A stretch of 64,000 nucleotides of DNA, from the NCBI GenBank assembly GCA_963761525.1, contig CAVXHG010000008.1:310001-374000 (forward strand), read 5' to 3'. The position numbers and the translations under genes are program-made. Under the pieces are notes generated by a model. The model did not search any database. It saw only the letters and a list, made by a program, of their open reading frames with translations, and was not told the origin of the DNA. Origin of the DNA: BOG-931 sp963761525 (GTDB lineage: Bacteria; Pseudomonadota; Alphaproteobacteria; Rhizobiales; Xanthobacteraceae). Positions 44,210 to 53,092 of the stretch are shown here, one piece after another (position 1 is the stretch's first letter; the number at the start of each line of letters is the position of its first letter).

Positions 44210-44237
44210 TAGCTTTGAAAAACGGACTTATCGAGGC

Positions 44238-44864
44238 TTAGAAGTGGTAATTCAAGCCCAGGCGAACGAGATTTGCTGCGAGGCCATTGCTGGTGCCGGT
44301 CGCGGGAAAGTTGCGGTCGGCAAGATCGAGATAGAGCCACTCTGCTTTGGCCGACCAGTGTGACGCAAAGCCATATTCGACACCGGCGCCGCCGACAAAG
44401 CCGGCGCTGGTCCTGCTTGCGCTTAAAAAACCGGTGGATTGTCCGTTCAGCGCGCCGTAACCGAGACCGGCGGTTCCGTACAGCAGAACATTGCTGAAGG
44501 CGATACCGGCGCGGCCGCGAAGGGTGCCATACCACGGGTTTGAGAACTGGAACGGCGCGGACGTGTCCTGCGCGCCGGATATATTGAGGTCGGTTTCACC
44601 GCCGACAACAAACTGGCCGAACTGCCAATTGTAACCGGCTTCAACGCCGCCCTGGAAACCATCAGGTCTGGTCGGATTATTGCTCACCGTTCCCCATTCG
44701 TAGCCAAGCTGGGCGCCGAGATAGGGGCCTGCCCAGCTTGAGGCGGAATATGAGGGGGGAGCGGTGTAGTAGTTGTTGCGCACTGGCATGTCTGCGGCAA
44801 GCGCAGTTCCAGCCATCGCGATCGAGAAAGCAGCGCCAAGAACTGAGCCAAGAACGGTTCTCAT
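44238..44864 (-). CDS. Outer-membrane beta-barrel (porin-like) protein
   Basis: The protein is 208 residues from ATG 44864: signal peptide (GSVLGAAFSIAMAGTALAA), linker NNYYTAPPSYSASSWAGPYLGAQLGYEWG, alternating barrel strands and a C-terminal RLGLNYHF ending in Phe, which directs barrel assembly. It belongs to the small outer-membrane barrel family common in Bradyrhizobium (Omp25/Omp31-like) and is a paralogue of the gene at 43305-43961. It stays in one frame throughout. Confidence 0.87.
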   Translation of the reverse strand: MRTVLGSVLGAAFSIAMAGTALAADMPVRNNYYTAPPSYSASSWAGPYLGAQLGYEWGTVSNNPTRPDGFQGGVEAGYNWQFGQFVVGGETDLNISGAQDTSAPFQFSNPWYGTLRGRAGIAFSNVLLYGTAGLGYGALNGQSTGFLSASRTSAGFVGGAGVEYGFASHWSAKAEWLYLDLADRNFPATGTSNGLAANLVRLGLNYHF

Positions 44865-45065
44865 TGTGACCCCTCCGAAAGCATCGGGCGGTGGCGCGCT
44901 ACGGCGCACAACGCCCGGAATGCCCATATGAAGATCGAAGCAAGGCGGCCGGCATCGCGGCCTCAACGAGTTATCGCGATTTTGAAGTTAAGCGGTTCTA
45001 AACCGCTAACCATTTGCCGGATGGTATCGTTAAGAGATTCTATATTGGGACGGCCGGACTAATCG

Positions 45066-47159
45066 ATGAACGTACCGAAAAAGGACATTGAGCCGGAAAT
45101 CGAGCTCGACGAGGATGAAGAGCAGTCGCTGCCGCTTCCCGAGGAGAGCGGTCCGGTCGAACTGCATCTCGATGAGGTCGAAAATTCGCTCGCGGTCGGC
45201 CGCGATGCCATCCTGCATTTCCTGAAAGGCGCTCCGCAGCGCCCCGGGGTTTACCGGATGCTCGATGCGCGCGGCGACGTGCTCTATGTCGGCAAGGCGA
45301 AGAATATCAAGAAACGCGTCACCGCTTATGCGCGGCCGACCGGACTTGATACCCGCATCGAGCGCATGGTGGCGGCGACCCGCCGGCTGGAATTCGTCGT
45401 TACCCGCACCGAAACCGAAGCGCTGCTGCTCGAAGCCAACCTGATCAAGCGGCTGCGGCCGCGCTTCAACGTCACGCTGCGCGACGACAAATCGTTTCCC
45501 TATATCGTGATCACATCCGACCACTGGGCGCCGCAGATCCTCAAGCATCGCGGCGCGCGCTCGCGGCCCGGACATTATTATGGCCCATTCGCGTCGGTGT
45601 GGGCGGTCAACCGCACCATCAATGCATTGCAGCGCGCGTTCCTGCTGCGCTCATGCAGCGATCCGTTCTTCGAGAGCCGCAGCCGGCCGTGCCTGCTCTA
45701 TCAGATCAAGCGCTGCTCGGGGCCGTGCACCAAGGAAATCGACTTTCCCGATTATGCGGGAGCTGGTGCGTGAGGCCAATGCATTTTTGTCCGGCCGCTC
45801 CAAGGCAGTGAAGGATGAACTTGCCGCCGAAATGGAAAAGGCATCCGCGACAGCTCGATTTCGAAAGCGCCGCGATCTATCGCGACCGGCTCGCCGCGCT
45901 TTCTGCCATTCAATCGCATCAGGGCATCAATCCGCGCGGCTTCGAAGAGGCCGATGTTTTTGCCATGCATCAGCAGGGCGGCTTCTCCTGCGTCGAGGTG
46001 TTCTTCTTCCGCACCGGACAGAACTGGGGCAATCGCGCCTATTTTCCGCACGCCGATCGTTCGCTCGGTCCGGGCGAAATTCTCTCGGCGTTCCTCGCGC
46101 AATTCTATGACGACAAGCCGGCGCCACGGCTGATCCTGATCTCGCACGCGATCGACGATCGCGCGCTGCTTGAGGACGCGCTTTGCACCAAGAGCGGGCA
46201 CAAGATCGAGGTGTCGGTGCCGCAGCGCGGCGAGAAGAAAGACCTGATCGAGCATGCGCTCGCCAATGCGCGCGAGGCGCTCGGCCGCAAGCTTGCCGAA
46301 ACCTCATCGCAGCAAAAGCTGCTGCGCGATCTTGCCACGACTTTCGGGCTGCCGCGTCCGCCGCGACGGATCGAGGTTTACGACAACAGTCACATCCAGG
46401 GCACCAACGCAGTCGGCGCCATGATCGTCGCCGGGCCCGAGGGCTTTCGTAAAAAGGACTATCGCAAATTCAATATCCGCTCGGCCGATATCACGCCCGG
46501 CGACGATTTCGGCATGATGCGCGAAGTCCTGGAGCGGCGGTTCAAACGGCTGATGGCGGAGGCGCCGCGCGGCCTCGGCCGCCGAGGCCGCGCTTGTGGC
46601 GCCGCCGCGCCCGATATGCGCCATGCCGCAGATAGGAATGGCGCAGATCGAAATGCCGCCGGAAGAGACCGCGATCCTGCAAGCCGAGGGCGAAGGACCT
46701 GAATCGCCGTGGCCTGATCTGGTACTGATCGATGGCGGCCTCGGCCAGCTCAATGCTGCGCGCGAGGTGCTTGCAGGGCTTGGCGCCGAGGTTCCGCTGG
46801 TGGGCATCGCCAAGGGCCCGGACCGCGATGCCGGGCGCGAAACTTTCTTCCTTCCGGGCCGCAACTCGTTCAAGCTGCCGCCGCGTGATCCGGTGCTCTA
46901 CTTCGTCCAGCGGCTGCGCGATGAGGCCCATCGCTTCGCCATCGGTTCCCACCGGACCCGCCGTACCAAGGACATGCGCGAGGCCGGTTTGCAGGAGATC
47001 GCCGGCATCGGGCCGATGCGCAAACGGGCTTTGCTGCACCACTTCGGCACGCTCAAGGCGATCGAGCGGGCCTCGGTCACCGACCTGATGAAGGTCGACG
47101 GCGTCAGTGCCGAAACGGCGCGGCGGATATACGAATTTTTCCACGAGGGGGCGGCATAA
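45066..47159 (+). pseudogene. uvrC: Excinuclease ABC subunit C, frame broken three times
   Basis: The GIY-YIG nuclease (PQRPGVYRMLDARGDVLYVGKAKNIKKR) and CSGPCTKEIDFPDYA are in the first frame. ELVREANAFLSGRSKAVKDEL is in a second, QLDFESAAIYRDRLAAL to APR and beyond (UVR domain, RNase-H-like IEVYDNSHIQG) in a third, and PWPDLVLIDGGLGQLNAAREVL to the helix-hairpin-helix end in a fourth reading. Single extra bases within 45758-45760, 45846-45851 and near 46568 restore a normal 696-residue UvrC. The corrected protein is well conserved. It makes both incisions in nucleotide-excision repair with UvrA and UvrB. Confidence 0.88.
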
Positions 47160-47263
47160 ACCTTGCGGAAGGCGACAATGGTAACAGGACCGGTACTTGA
47201 GGCGGCGCTGGCATGCGCGGCCAGGGTCTCGCCGCCGTCACGCAGCGGCGGTATGGTGGTGCC

Positions 47264-47888
47264 ATGAATTCCACGGTTACGACAACGCCTACGCGCCCGC
47301 CCGCTCGCCCGCTGGCGCTACCGAACATCCTGACTTACGGCCGTATCGCCGCGGTGCCGGTCGTGGTGGGTTGCATGTTCTGGCAGAACATCCTGCACGG
47401 CGGATTGTGGCTGCGGTGGGTGGCGCTCGCGATATTCATCGCAGCCGGCGTGTCGCGATTTCCTCGATGGCTACCTTGCGCGGATGTGGGGCCAGCAATC
47501 CTCGCTCGGCCGCATGCTCGATCCGATCGCCGATAAGCTTCTGGTGGCGTCGTGCCTGCTGATGCTGGCGGCCGAAAGCACCATTCACGGCTGGGCGCTG
47601 TTCGCCGCTGTCGTCATCCTGTGCCGTGAGATCCTGGTGTCGGGCTTGCGCGAGTATCTGGCCGAGCTTCGCGTCAGCGTGCCGGTAACGCGGCTTGCCA
47701 AATGGAAGACGACGTTGCAACTGATCGCGGTCGGCTTTTTGATCTGCGGCGAAGCCGGCGACGCGGTCGTGCCGGTGGTGACGCGATTGGGCGTCACGCT
47801 GCTGTGGCTCTCCGCACTGCTCACGCTCTACACCGGCTGGGATTATTTGCAGGCCGGCGTGCAACATCTTACGCGGGAAGACGCGTGA
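47264..47888 (+). pseudogene. pgsA: CDP-diacylglycerol-glycerol-3-phosphate 3-phosphatidyltransferase, frame broken once
   Basis: From ATG 47264 the protein shows ALPNILTYGRIAAVPVVVG, then breaks. The CDP-alcohol phosphotransferase signature DFLDGYLARMWGQQSSLGRMLDPIADKLL (D-G-x2-A-R-x8-G-x3-D-x3-D) is only complete if one base within 47453-47457 is removed. Corrected length is about 207 residues. PgsA is the essential first committed enzyme of phosphatidylglycerol synthesis, which argues strongly for a sequencing error. The gene overlaps moaD by 4 bp. Confidence 0.87.
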
Positions 47889-48136
47889 AGGTCCGCTATT
47901 TTGCCTGGGTGCGCGAGCGCGTCGGCAAGGCGGAAGAGGACATCGAGCCTCCGCCGAACGTTGCCACGGTGAGCGATTTGGTCGCCTGGCTGACCGGACG
48001 CGGCGAAGGTTACGCTTATGCTTTCGAAAACCCGAAAGTGATCCGCGCTGCGATCGACAAGACCCACGTGCGCGCCGAAACGAGAATTGCCGGCGCCGGC
48101 GAGATCGCCTTTTTCCCGCCGATGACCGGCGGATAA
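47885..48136 (+). CDS. moaD: Molybdopterin synthase small subunit MoaD
   Basis: The 83-residue protein starts with GTG overlapping the pgsA stop (GTGA). It has a ubiquitin-like fold: VKVRYFAWVRERVGKAEEDIEPP start and the required C-terminal Gly-Gly in FFPPMTGG. The terminal Gly is thiocarboxylated and donates sulfur in molybdopterin synthesis. moaE follows 11 bp downstream. Confidence 0.92.
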   Translation: MKVRYFAWVRERVGKAEEDIEPPPNVATVSDLVAWLTGRGEGYAYAFENPKVIRAAIDKTHVRAETRIAGAGEIAFFPPMTGG

Positions 48137-48147
48137 CACCAACTCCG

Positions 48148-48603
48148 ATGACAACGACGATCCGTCTGCAACGTGAAGCCTTCGATACCGCCGTTGAGGT
48201 GGCGAAGCTGACCAGCGGCCGCACCGATGTCGGCGCCGTGGTCACGTTTACCGGCATTTGCCGGGCCGATGAAAACGGCGAAAAGATTTCCGCGCTGACG
48301 CTCGAGCATTATCCCGACATGGCGGAAACAGAAATCGCGCGTCATGTCGAGGAAGCCAACAAACGCTGGCCGCTGCTTGGCGTCACCGTGATTCATCGCC
48401 ATGGTCGAATCGCGCCGGGCGAGGACATTGTTCTGGTCGTTGCCACGTCGAGCCATCGCGAAGCGGCTTTTGCCGCGGCTTCGTTTTTGATGGATTACCT
48501 GAAGACCCGCGCGCCGTTCTGGAAGCAGGTCGAGAAGCCGTCGGGCAAGATCTGGGTCGAGGCCAAAGCGGCCGATGACGCCGCGGCCGATCGCTGGAAA
48601 TAA
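48148..48603 (+). CDS. moaE: Molybdopterin synthase large subunit MoaE
   Basis: The 151-residue protein has the MoaE pattern: GRTDVGAVVTFTGICRADENGEKISALTLEHYPDMAETE, VIHRHGRIAPGEDIVLVVATSSHREAAFAAASFLMDYLKTRAPFWKQ with the catalytic Lys region (KQVEK). It makes molybdopterin from cPMP with MoaD. The pgsA-moaD-moaE order is common in alphaproteobacteria. Confidence 0.94.
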   Translation: MTTTIRLQREAFDTAVEVAKLTSGRTDVGAVVTFTGICRADENGEKISALTLEHYPDMAETEIARHVEEANKRWPLLGVTVIHRHGRIAPGEDIVLVVATSSHREAAFAAASFLMDYLKTRAPFWKQVEKPSGKIWVEAKAADDAAADRWK

Positions 48604-48630
48604 TCGGCGGAAGATGAGGCGGAACGCGAC

Positions 48631-50118
48631 ATGCTGCTAACCGGCGCGCGTGTTTATCGCCATGACGGCGATCCCGATCTTCCCGCCGTTGAAGACGTCC
48701 TCATTTCGGACGGATGCATCAAGGCCATCGGTCCGGACGCCGCGCGCCAAGCATCGCGTGAAAGGATGGATCTATCGGGGTATGTCCTGTTCCCGGGTTT
48801 CGTCAATTCGCACTATCACTCTCACGATGTTCTGGCGAAAGGCAGCTTCGATTCGCTGCCGCTCGAACAGTGGGGTCTCGTCGCGGGGCCGCTCGGCAAT
48901 CATCGCAGTCTCGCCGAGATCCGTATCCGCACCCTTCTCGGTGCGGTCGAGGCCCTGCGAAACGGCATAACGACCGTTCAGGATTTCAGTTCGTTTCTTC
49001 CGCTCTCCGACGAGATCGTCGACACTATATTGAATGCCTATGAAGAGGCTGGCATCCGGGTCGCCTATTCGATCACGGTGCGCGATCGATCCCAGCTCAA
49101 TTCCATCTACGCTGCGCGCGAGGTCGTGCCGAAAGACTTGTGGCCGCTCGTTGGAGATACCGCCGGCGATGCCGCGGCGCAGCTCGAATTCATCGAACGT
49201 CAGCTTGACCGCGTTGGTGATCGCGATGGCCGGGTCATTTGGTGCTTGAGCCCATCTGCTCCCCAACGCTGCTCGACGGCGCTTTTGAGGGGTGTTGCCG
49301 ATCTGGCAAGTCGGCGCAATTTGCCGATCTACACGCATGTTTATGAATCCCGCTCGCAAGCTTTGCTCGCGCGCGAGCAGTACGCCGAGTTTCGCGGCTC
49401 GCTTTTGCGATACATGGAGCAGGCTGGTCTGCTCGGGCCGCATGTGACTATCGCGCACGGTGTCTGGCCCGATGCGGAAGAGATCGAGCTCATCAGCGCC
49501 ACCGGCACGGGTGTGGTGCTCAACATGCTGAGCAATCTGCGGCTGCGCAACGGGGTTGCGCCGATCGCGGCTTACCGCAGGCTTGGGGTACCGCTTGCGC
49601 TTGGCAGCGACAATTGCAGTTGTTCCGACATTCACAGTCTGTTTCCGGTGATGAAGGCTTACTGTCTGCTCGGCGGAATCATCGAGCCGGACGCACCGCC
49701 GCCAACCGCCGTTGAGGCGATCCGGTTAGCGACGCTTGGCGGCGCGGCGCGTGCCGGTGTCGCCAAGAAGATCGGCGCGATCGAACCCGGCATGCGTGCC
49801 GATATCATCGCGCTCGACTTGAACGATCCGGCTTTCAGACCTTTGAACAGCGTCGCAAGGCAGGTCGTCTACAGCGAGACCGGCCGCGCCGTCCGGCACG
49901 TCTGGGTCGACGGTCGCCACGTCGTGGCGAACGGAGCCACCACACGGGTCGACGAAACCAGGCTGGTGGAAGAAATGGCTGCCGTCATGCCTGGGGTGAC
50001 CAAACAGCTCGACAAGCTGCGCGGAGATGCGCTCGTCCTTAAGGGTTATTTTGCCGAATTGCAGGCGAGGGTGCTGTCGCAGCCGCTGCCCCACAATCGA
50101 TATTTGGAACGTTCCTGA
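48631..50118 (+). CDS. Amidohydrolase (cytosine deaminase/atrazine chlorohydrolase-like)
   Basis: The 495-residue protein has the amidohydrolase-1 layout: FPGFVNSHYHSHD with the metal-binding His pair at residues 61 and 63, ELISATGTGVVLNMLSNL, IAHGVWPD (metal His) and LALGSDNCSCSD (catalytic Asp), and a C-terminal composite beta domain (VWVDGRHVVANG). This is the class of aminohydrolases acting on N-containing rings or side chains. ATG at 48631 is 27 bp after moaE. A second gene of the same family begins at 63758. The divergent MFS gene may be its transporter. Confidence 0.88.
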   Translation: MLLTGARVYRHDGDPDLPAVEDVLISDGCIKAIGPDAARQASRERMDLSGYVLFPGFVNSHYHSHDVLAKGSFDSLPLEQWGLVAGPLGNHRSLAEIRIRTLLGAVEALRNGITTVQDFSSFLPLSDEIVDTILNAYEEAGIRVAYSITVRDRSQLNSIYAAREVVPKDLWPLVGDTAGDAAAQLEFIERQLDRVGDRDGRVIWCLSPSAPQRCSTALLRGVADLASRRNLPIYTHVYESRSQALLAREQYAEFRGSLLRYMEQAGLLGPHVTIAHGVWPDAEEIELISATGTGVVLNMLSNLRLRNGVAPIAAYRRLGVPLALGSDNCSCSDIHSLFPVMKAYCLLGGIIEPDAPPPTAVEAIRLATLGGAARAGVAKKIGAIEPGMRADIIALDLNDPAFRPLNSVARQVVYSETGRAVRHVWVDGRHVVANGATTRVDETRLVEEMAAVMPGVTKQLDKLRGDALVLKGYFAELQARVLSQPLPHNRYLERS

Positions 50119-50150
50119 GGGTGTAGGCAGGCCGCAACGAACGTTAGGTC

Positions 50151-51380
50151 TTATCGTGCGGCCACGGCGACTGCCGGCTTTTCGTCCTTCAGAAACAGGA
50201 AGCCGAAGACGATAACCAGAAATTCGCAGCCAATGACGACGATATTAATCGACCAGACCGGTCCAATAAGCGGGATGAGTGAGCCGATGAGTGGTCCCGA
50301 CAAAACCGCGAACAAATAACCGAATCCTCCCGCCATGCCCGTGGCGACGCCTATGCCGCTTCCCGACACGGAAGCGACGGCATCTTGCGTAATGGTATAG
50401 CCCAGCGTGTAAAGCGCGTTGAGACCGAAGCCGACGCAGCCGCCGAGAATGATCATCGTCCAGTTGGGGGGCGCAACATAGAACAATAGGAACGAGGCGA
50501 CGCACATCCAGGCGCCGAAGAAGCACACCACCGGGCGCCGGCCGACGCGATCCGCCCACATCGTTCCGAACGGCACAAACAAACCGCCGGCGCCGGCGCC
50601 CGCGCCGAATACCAGGGACGAAAACGCGGGGTCGTAATGGCGATACTGGATGAAGAGGTAATTACCCAGGCCAAGGATGGCCCAGTTCGGGATCATGTTG
50701 CAGGCATGAATGGTCAGCGCTTTCCAAACCCGGATATTCGTGACGACGATCTTTAAAGTCGGCCAAAAGCCGAGCTTTGCCTGGGTGGTTTGCGACGCGT
50801 TGCGGTACAGATACTTTCGATCAAACAGGAACATCGAGACGAGGGCGTAGACCATTGTAACGCCACCCAGGCACCACAGCGGCAACTGCCAAAAGCCGGG
50901 ATGCAGATGCAGGAGCGAGCCGACGAAGGTCTGTCCTCCGAAATTCCCGATGCCGTAGAAGACCTGCGTCATGCCGTTTACGAGAGCGCGCTGTCCCGGA
51001 AGGATCGATCCGGCCACCGCGAATTGCGCAATGTTGTAAATTCCCTCCATCACGCCGAAAAGCACCCGGAGGACGAACGCAGACCAAAACCCGGTGGCGA
51101 GCGTCACCAGCGCGGTGAACAGGCCGAGCCCGAACAGGCCGATGAAGATCACGCGCTTGCGATCCCAAGTGTCGGCCCAATATCCCGCGGGAATGTCGAT
51201 GATGGCTTGGCCGAGGAGAAAGATAGTGCTGAGGATCCCGACTTCGAAAGCCGTCCACTGAAACTGCTTTCCCATCGCGGCAAGGCCTACGGGAAAGCCG
51301 GCGCGGCAGATTGTGTAACCAATCATGCCAATGCCAAGCAGGAGGAATTGGCGCCAATAACGCGTGTTGTCGGTGTTCAC
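50151..51380 (-). CDS. MFS transporter
   Basis: The protein is about 409 residues from GTG 51380 (in-frame ATGs further upstream would add non-membrane sequence). It has about twelve membrane helices, with the MFS loop motif YWADTWDRKRVIFIG between helices 2 and 3 and an equivalent MWADRVGRRPVVCF in the second half. The C-terminal start of helix 8 is well conserved. It resembles the sialate/nitrate-type or organic-anion symporters, but the substrate is unknown. It is convergent with the amidohydrolase gene. Confidence 0.87.
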   Translation of the reverse strand: MNTDNTRYWRQFLLLGIGMIGYTICRAGFPVGLAAMGKQFQWTAFEVGILSTIFLLGQAIIDIPAGYWADTWDRKRVIFIGLFGLGLFTALVTLATGFWSAFVLRVLFGVMEGIYNIAQFAVAGSILPGQRALVNGMTQVFYGIGNFGGQTFVGSLLHLHPGFWQLPLWCLGGVTMVYALVSMFLFDRKYLYRNASQTTQAKLGFWPTLKIVVTNIRVWKALTIHACNMIPNWAILGLGNYLFIQYRHYDPAFSSLVFGAGAGAGGLFVPFGTMWADRVGRRPVVCFFGAWMCVASFLLFYVAPPNWTMIILGGCVGFGLNALYTLGYTITQDAVASVSGSGIGVATGMAGGFGYLFAVLSGPLIGSLIPLIGPVWSINIVVIGCEFLVIVFGFLFLKDEKPAVAVAAR

Positions 51381-51514
51381 TGGGCCGCCCCTGTGGCTTA
51401 TGCTGTATTTCCTGCAAATCATGTGCCGGAATGACCGAAACAAGATCGTGCGCCATGTCGGGAAAGCAAGCAAACGCTGCCGTACGGAGCGCTGGAAATA
51501 ACGGGGAGCGACCC

Positions 51515-51757
51515 ATGCGACGATTTCGGGTGACGTTGGCAATCGTGCTCGCGTTCGCCGCCACAACCGCGTCGGTACACGCCGCGATACAACAGATGCC
51601 CGGCGTCAATACGCCGGTGTCGCATCCGAATGCGACATTGATCGCCAGACACTATAAATGTGGCGGCCAAGAGCTTCAGTGCGATTCGTCGTTGGTGAGG
51701 GTTTGCAATCCGAAGAACGGCAAGTGCTGTTGCGCCACCGCCGGCACCTATCATTGA
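51515..51757 (+). CDS. Small secreted cysteine-rich protein
   Basis: The protein is 80 residues from ATG 51515, with a signal peptide (VTLAIVLAFAATTASVHA) and a short mature region carrying six Cys: HYKCGGQELQCDSSLVRVCNPKNGKCCCATAGTYH. The Cys pattern suggests a compact disulfide-knotted or metal-binding domain. No family is recognised. It lies just upstream of the double winged-helix regulator. Confidence 0.65.
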   Translation: MRRFRVTLAIVLAFAATTASVHAAIQQMPGVNTPVSHPNATLIARHYKCGGQELQCDSSLVRVCNPKNGKCCCATAGTYH

Positions 51758-51804
51758 CCGGGCTTGCCGGTTTGATGCCGAATTGCGTCTTCATGTGAGT
51801 TTTC

Positions 51805-52683
51805 ATGGCCGACATCGATTTCACAAAGCTGCCCGCTTTCCATTCTGCGGAAGAAATCCTCGCTCATCAGCGTTTTCCGATCGCACGTGACGAGTTCGTG
51901 AAGGCGATCCTCGACCTTTACGAACACAAGCCCGTTCTCAACCGGCTGCTGCTCGAAGCAAGCCGGACCGTTCTCGTTGTGGTGATCATGTGTCTCCACG
52001 CGCGCTACGACGAGGCCGAGCGTGCCACTTGGCCGACGTTGCGCCTGGTTGCCGACTCGATGGCAGAGCACCGGCTCGCCAGCGCAAGCCGTGTCCAGGA
52101 TCTCGTCTCACGGCTCGTCAGGGCCGGCTATCTCGAACGGCGCCCGGCGCCAATGGATCGCCGGGTTCACATCCTCACACCCACCGAAAAAATGATCGCA
52201 CAGGATCAGGATTTTCTGGTGTCGCACTATTTGCCGCTGGATATCATGTTTCCGGATCCCGGCTACGCGCGGATTATGACGCGCGATCCCGTCTTTCAAT
52301 TGAAGCAGCGTCTGGTGTCGCGAGATCTATTCGCGCTCGGCGCTCAGATATTGGCCGGCAATCCGATCATGATGCTGTTCCAGGGCCGCGACGCTGGCGT
52401 GATGATCCTCATCAAAATGATTCAGATGGCCGGAGGGCAGGGCGGCGGCGGTCCACTCAAGGTGTCTTATTCCGACCTGGGCCACCGTTTCGGGGTGTCG
52501 CGTACCCACGTGCGAAACCTTCTGTCGGAAGCGGAGGAGATGGAACTTGTCCGGTTAACTAAGGGAAGCGGCCAGTTTGTCGAGCTTATGCCTCCGCTGT
52601 TGCAAGCTTTTGACAGTCTCGTCGCCGCTTCGATGAGCGGGCACGATCTCTGCTACAATCTGGCGCTCAAGGCGTCAGGCTGA
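51805..52683 (+). CDS. Putative transcriptional regulator with two winged-helix regions
   Basis: The 292-residue protein has an N-terminal MarR-like winged helix (SASRVQDLVSRLVRAGYLERRPAPMDRRVHILTPTEKM, about residues 93-135) and a C-terminal helix-turn-helix (SYSDLGHRFGVSRTHVRNLLSEAEEMELVRLTKG, about 222-256). The middle is helical. This two-domain arrangement occurs in some Bradyrhizobium regulators. It is followed by a terminator hairpin and a 380-bp region, then the exported redox module, which it may control. The ligand is unknown. Confidence 0.72.
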   Translation: MADIDFTKLPAFHSAEEILAHQRFPIARDEFVKAILDLYEHKPVLNRLLLEASRTVLVVVIMCLHARYDEAERATWPTLRLVADSMAEHRLASASRVQDLVSRLVRAGYLERRPAPMDRRVHILTPTEKMIAQDQDFLVSHYLPLDIMFPDPGYARIMTRDPVFQLKQRLVSRDLFALGAQILAGNPIMMLFQGRDAGVMILIKMIQMAGGQGGGGPLKVSYSDLGHRFGVSRTHVRNLLSEAEEMELVRLTKGSGQFVELMPPLLQAFDSLVAASMSGHDLCYNLALKASG

Positions 52684-52693
52684 CGTTTTCTCT

Positions 52694-52714
52694 TCGGCAA
52701 GTTTGACTTGCCGA
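52694..52714 (+). terminator. Terminator of the double winged-helix gene
   Basis: Arms TCGGCAAG and CTTGCCGA flank a five-base loop, followed by ATTTCAC. It begins 10 bp after the stop at 52683. Confidence 0.6.
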
Positions 52715-53092
52715 TTTCACATTGCCCTCACGCGTGAAGACCTTGATTGTCCGATCGTTGGCAAAAGTTCCGTTGCTAGTCCGCTGATCTGGGGTAAATA
52801 TTGTTGTCGAACGCACGCATTATACATTTGTAATGCTGTCATGGTTGATGTGACCAAAGTGTCACTTGCTACACGCTATCTGCCATTGCATATTTTTTTA
52901 AAGGCCGATGGGGCTGCCGGAAGAAAATTCGATTTGTATCGCGAGCCGGTGCCGACTGTGGCGACCCTGCGCCGCGACAACGGTCATCACGACGACAATG
53001 AAAAAGAAGAGATCAAAGAGAACGTCGCGACATCACCTAGAAAAAATTGACTGGCGGACCATGCGGTTAAGGTCGCGATGAGGGGGACAACT
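52715..53092. promoter_or_regulatory. Intergenic region upstream of the exported module
   Basis: No gene is supported in this stretch. Candidate elements are an A/T-rich segment around 52815-52835 (TATACATTTGTAATG) and the inverted repeat GTGAC-CAAAGT-GTCAC at 52850-52865. The Ser-rich protein gene starts at 53093 after an AGGGGGA ribosome-binding site. Confidence 0.4.

Noticed and set aside
45066..47159. Programmed ribosomal frameshifting as the explanation for the uvrC breaks
   Set aside because: Three breaks in one gene with no slippery heptamer or shared signal, and similar breaks in seven unrelated genes, make error far more likely.
52703..53050. 115-codon frame in the gap before the Ser-rich gene
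   Set aside because: No ribosome-binding site, no protein-like pattern, and it crosses the terminator and the A/T-rich control region.
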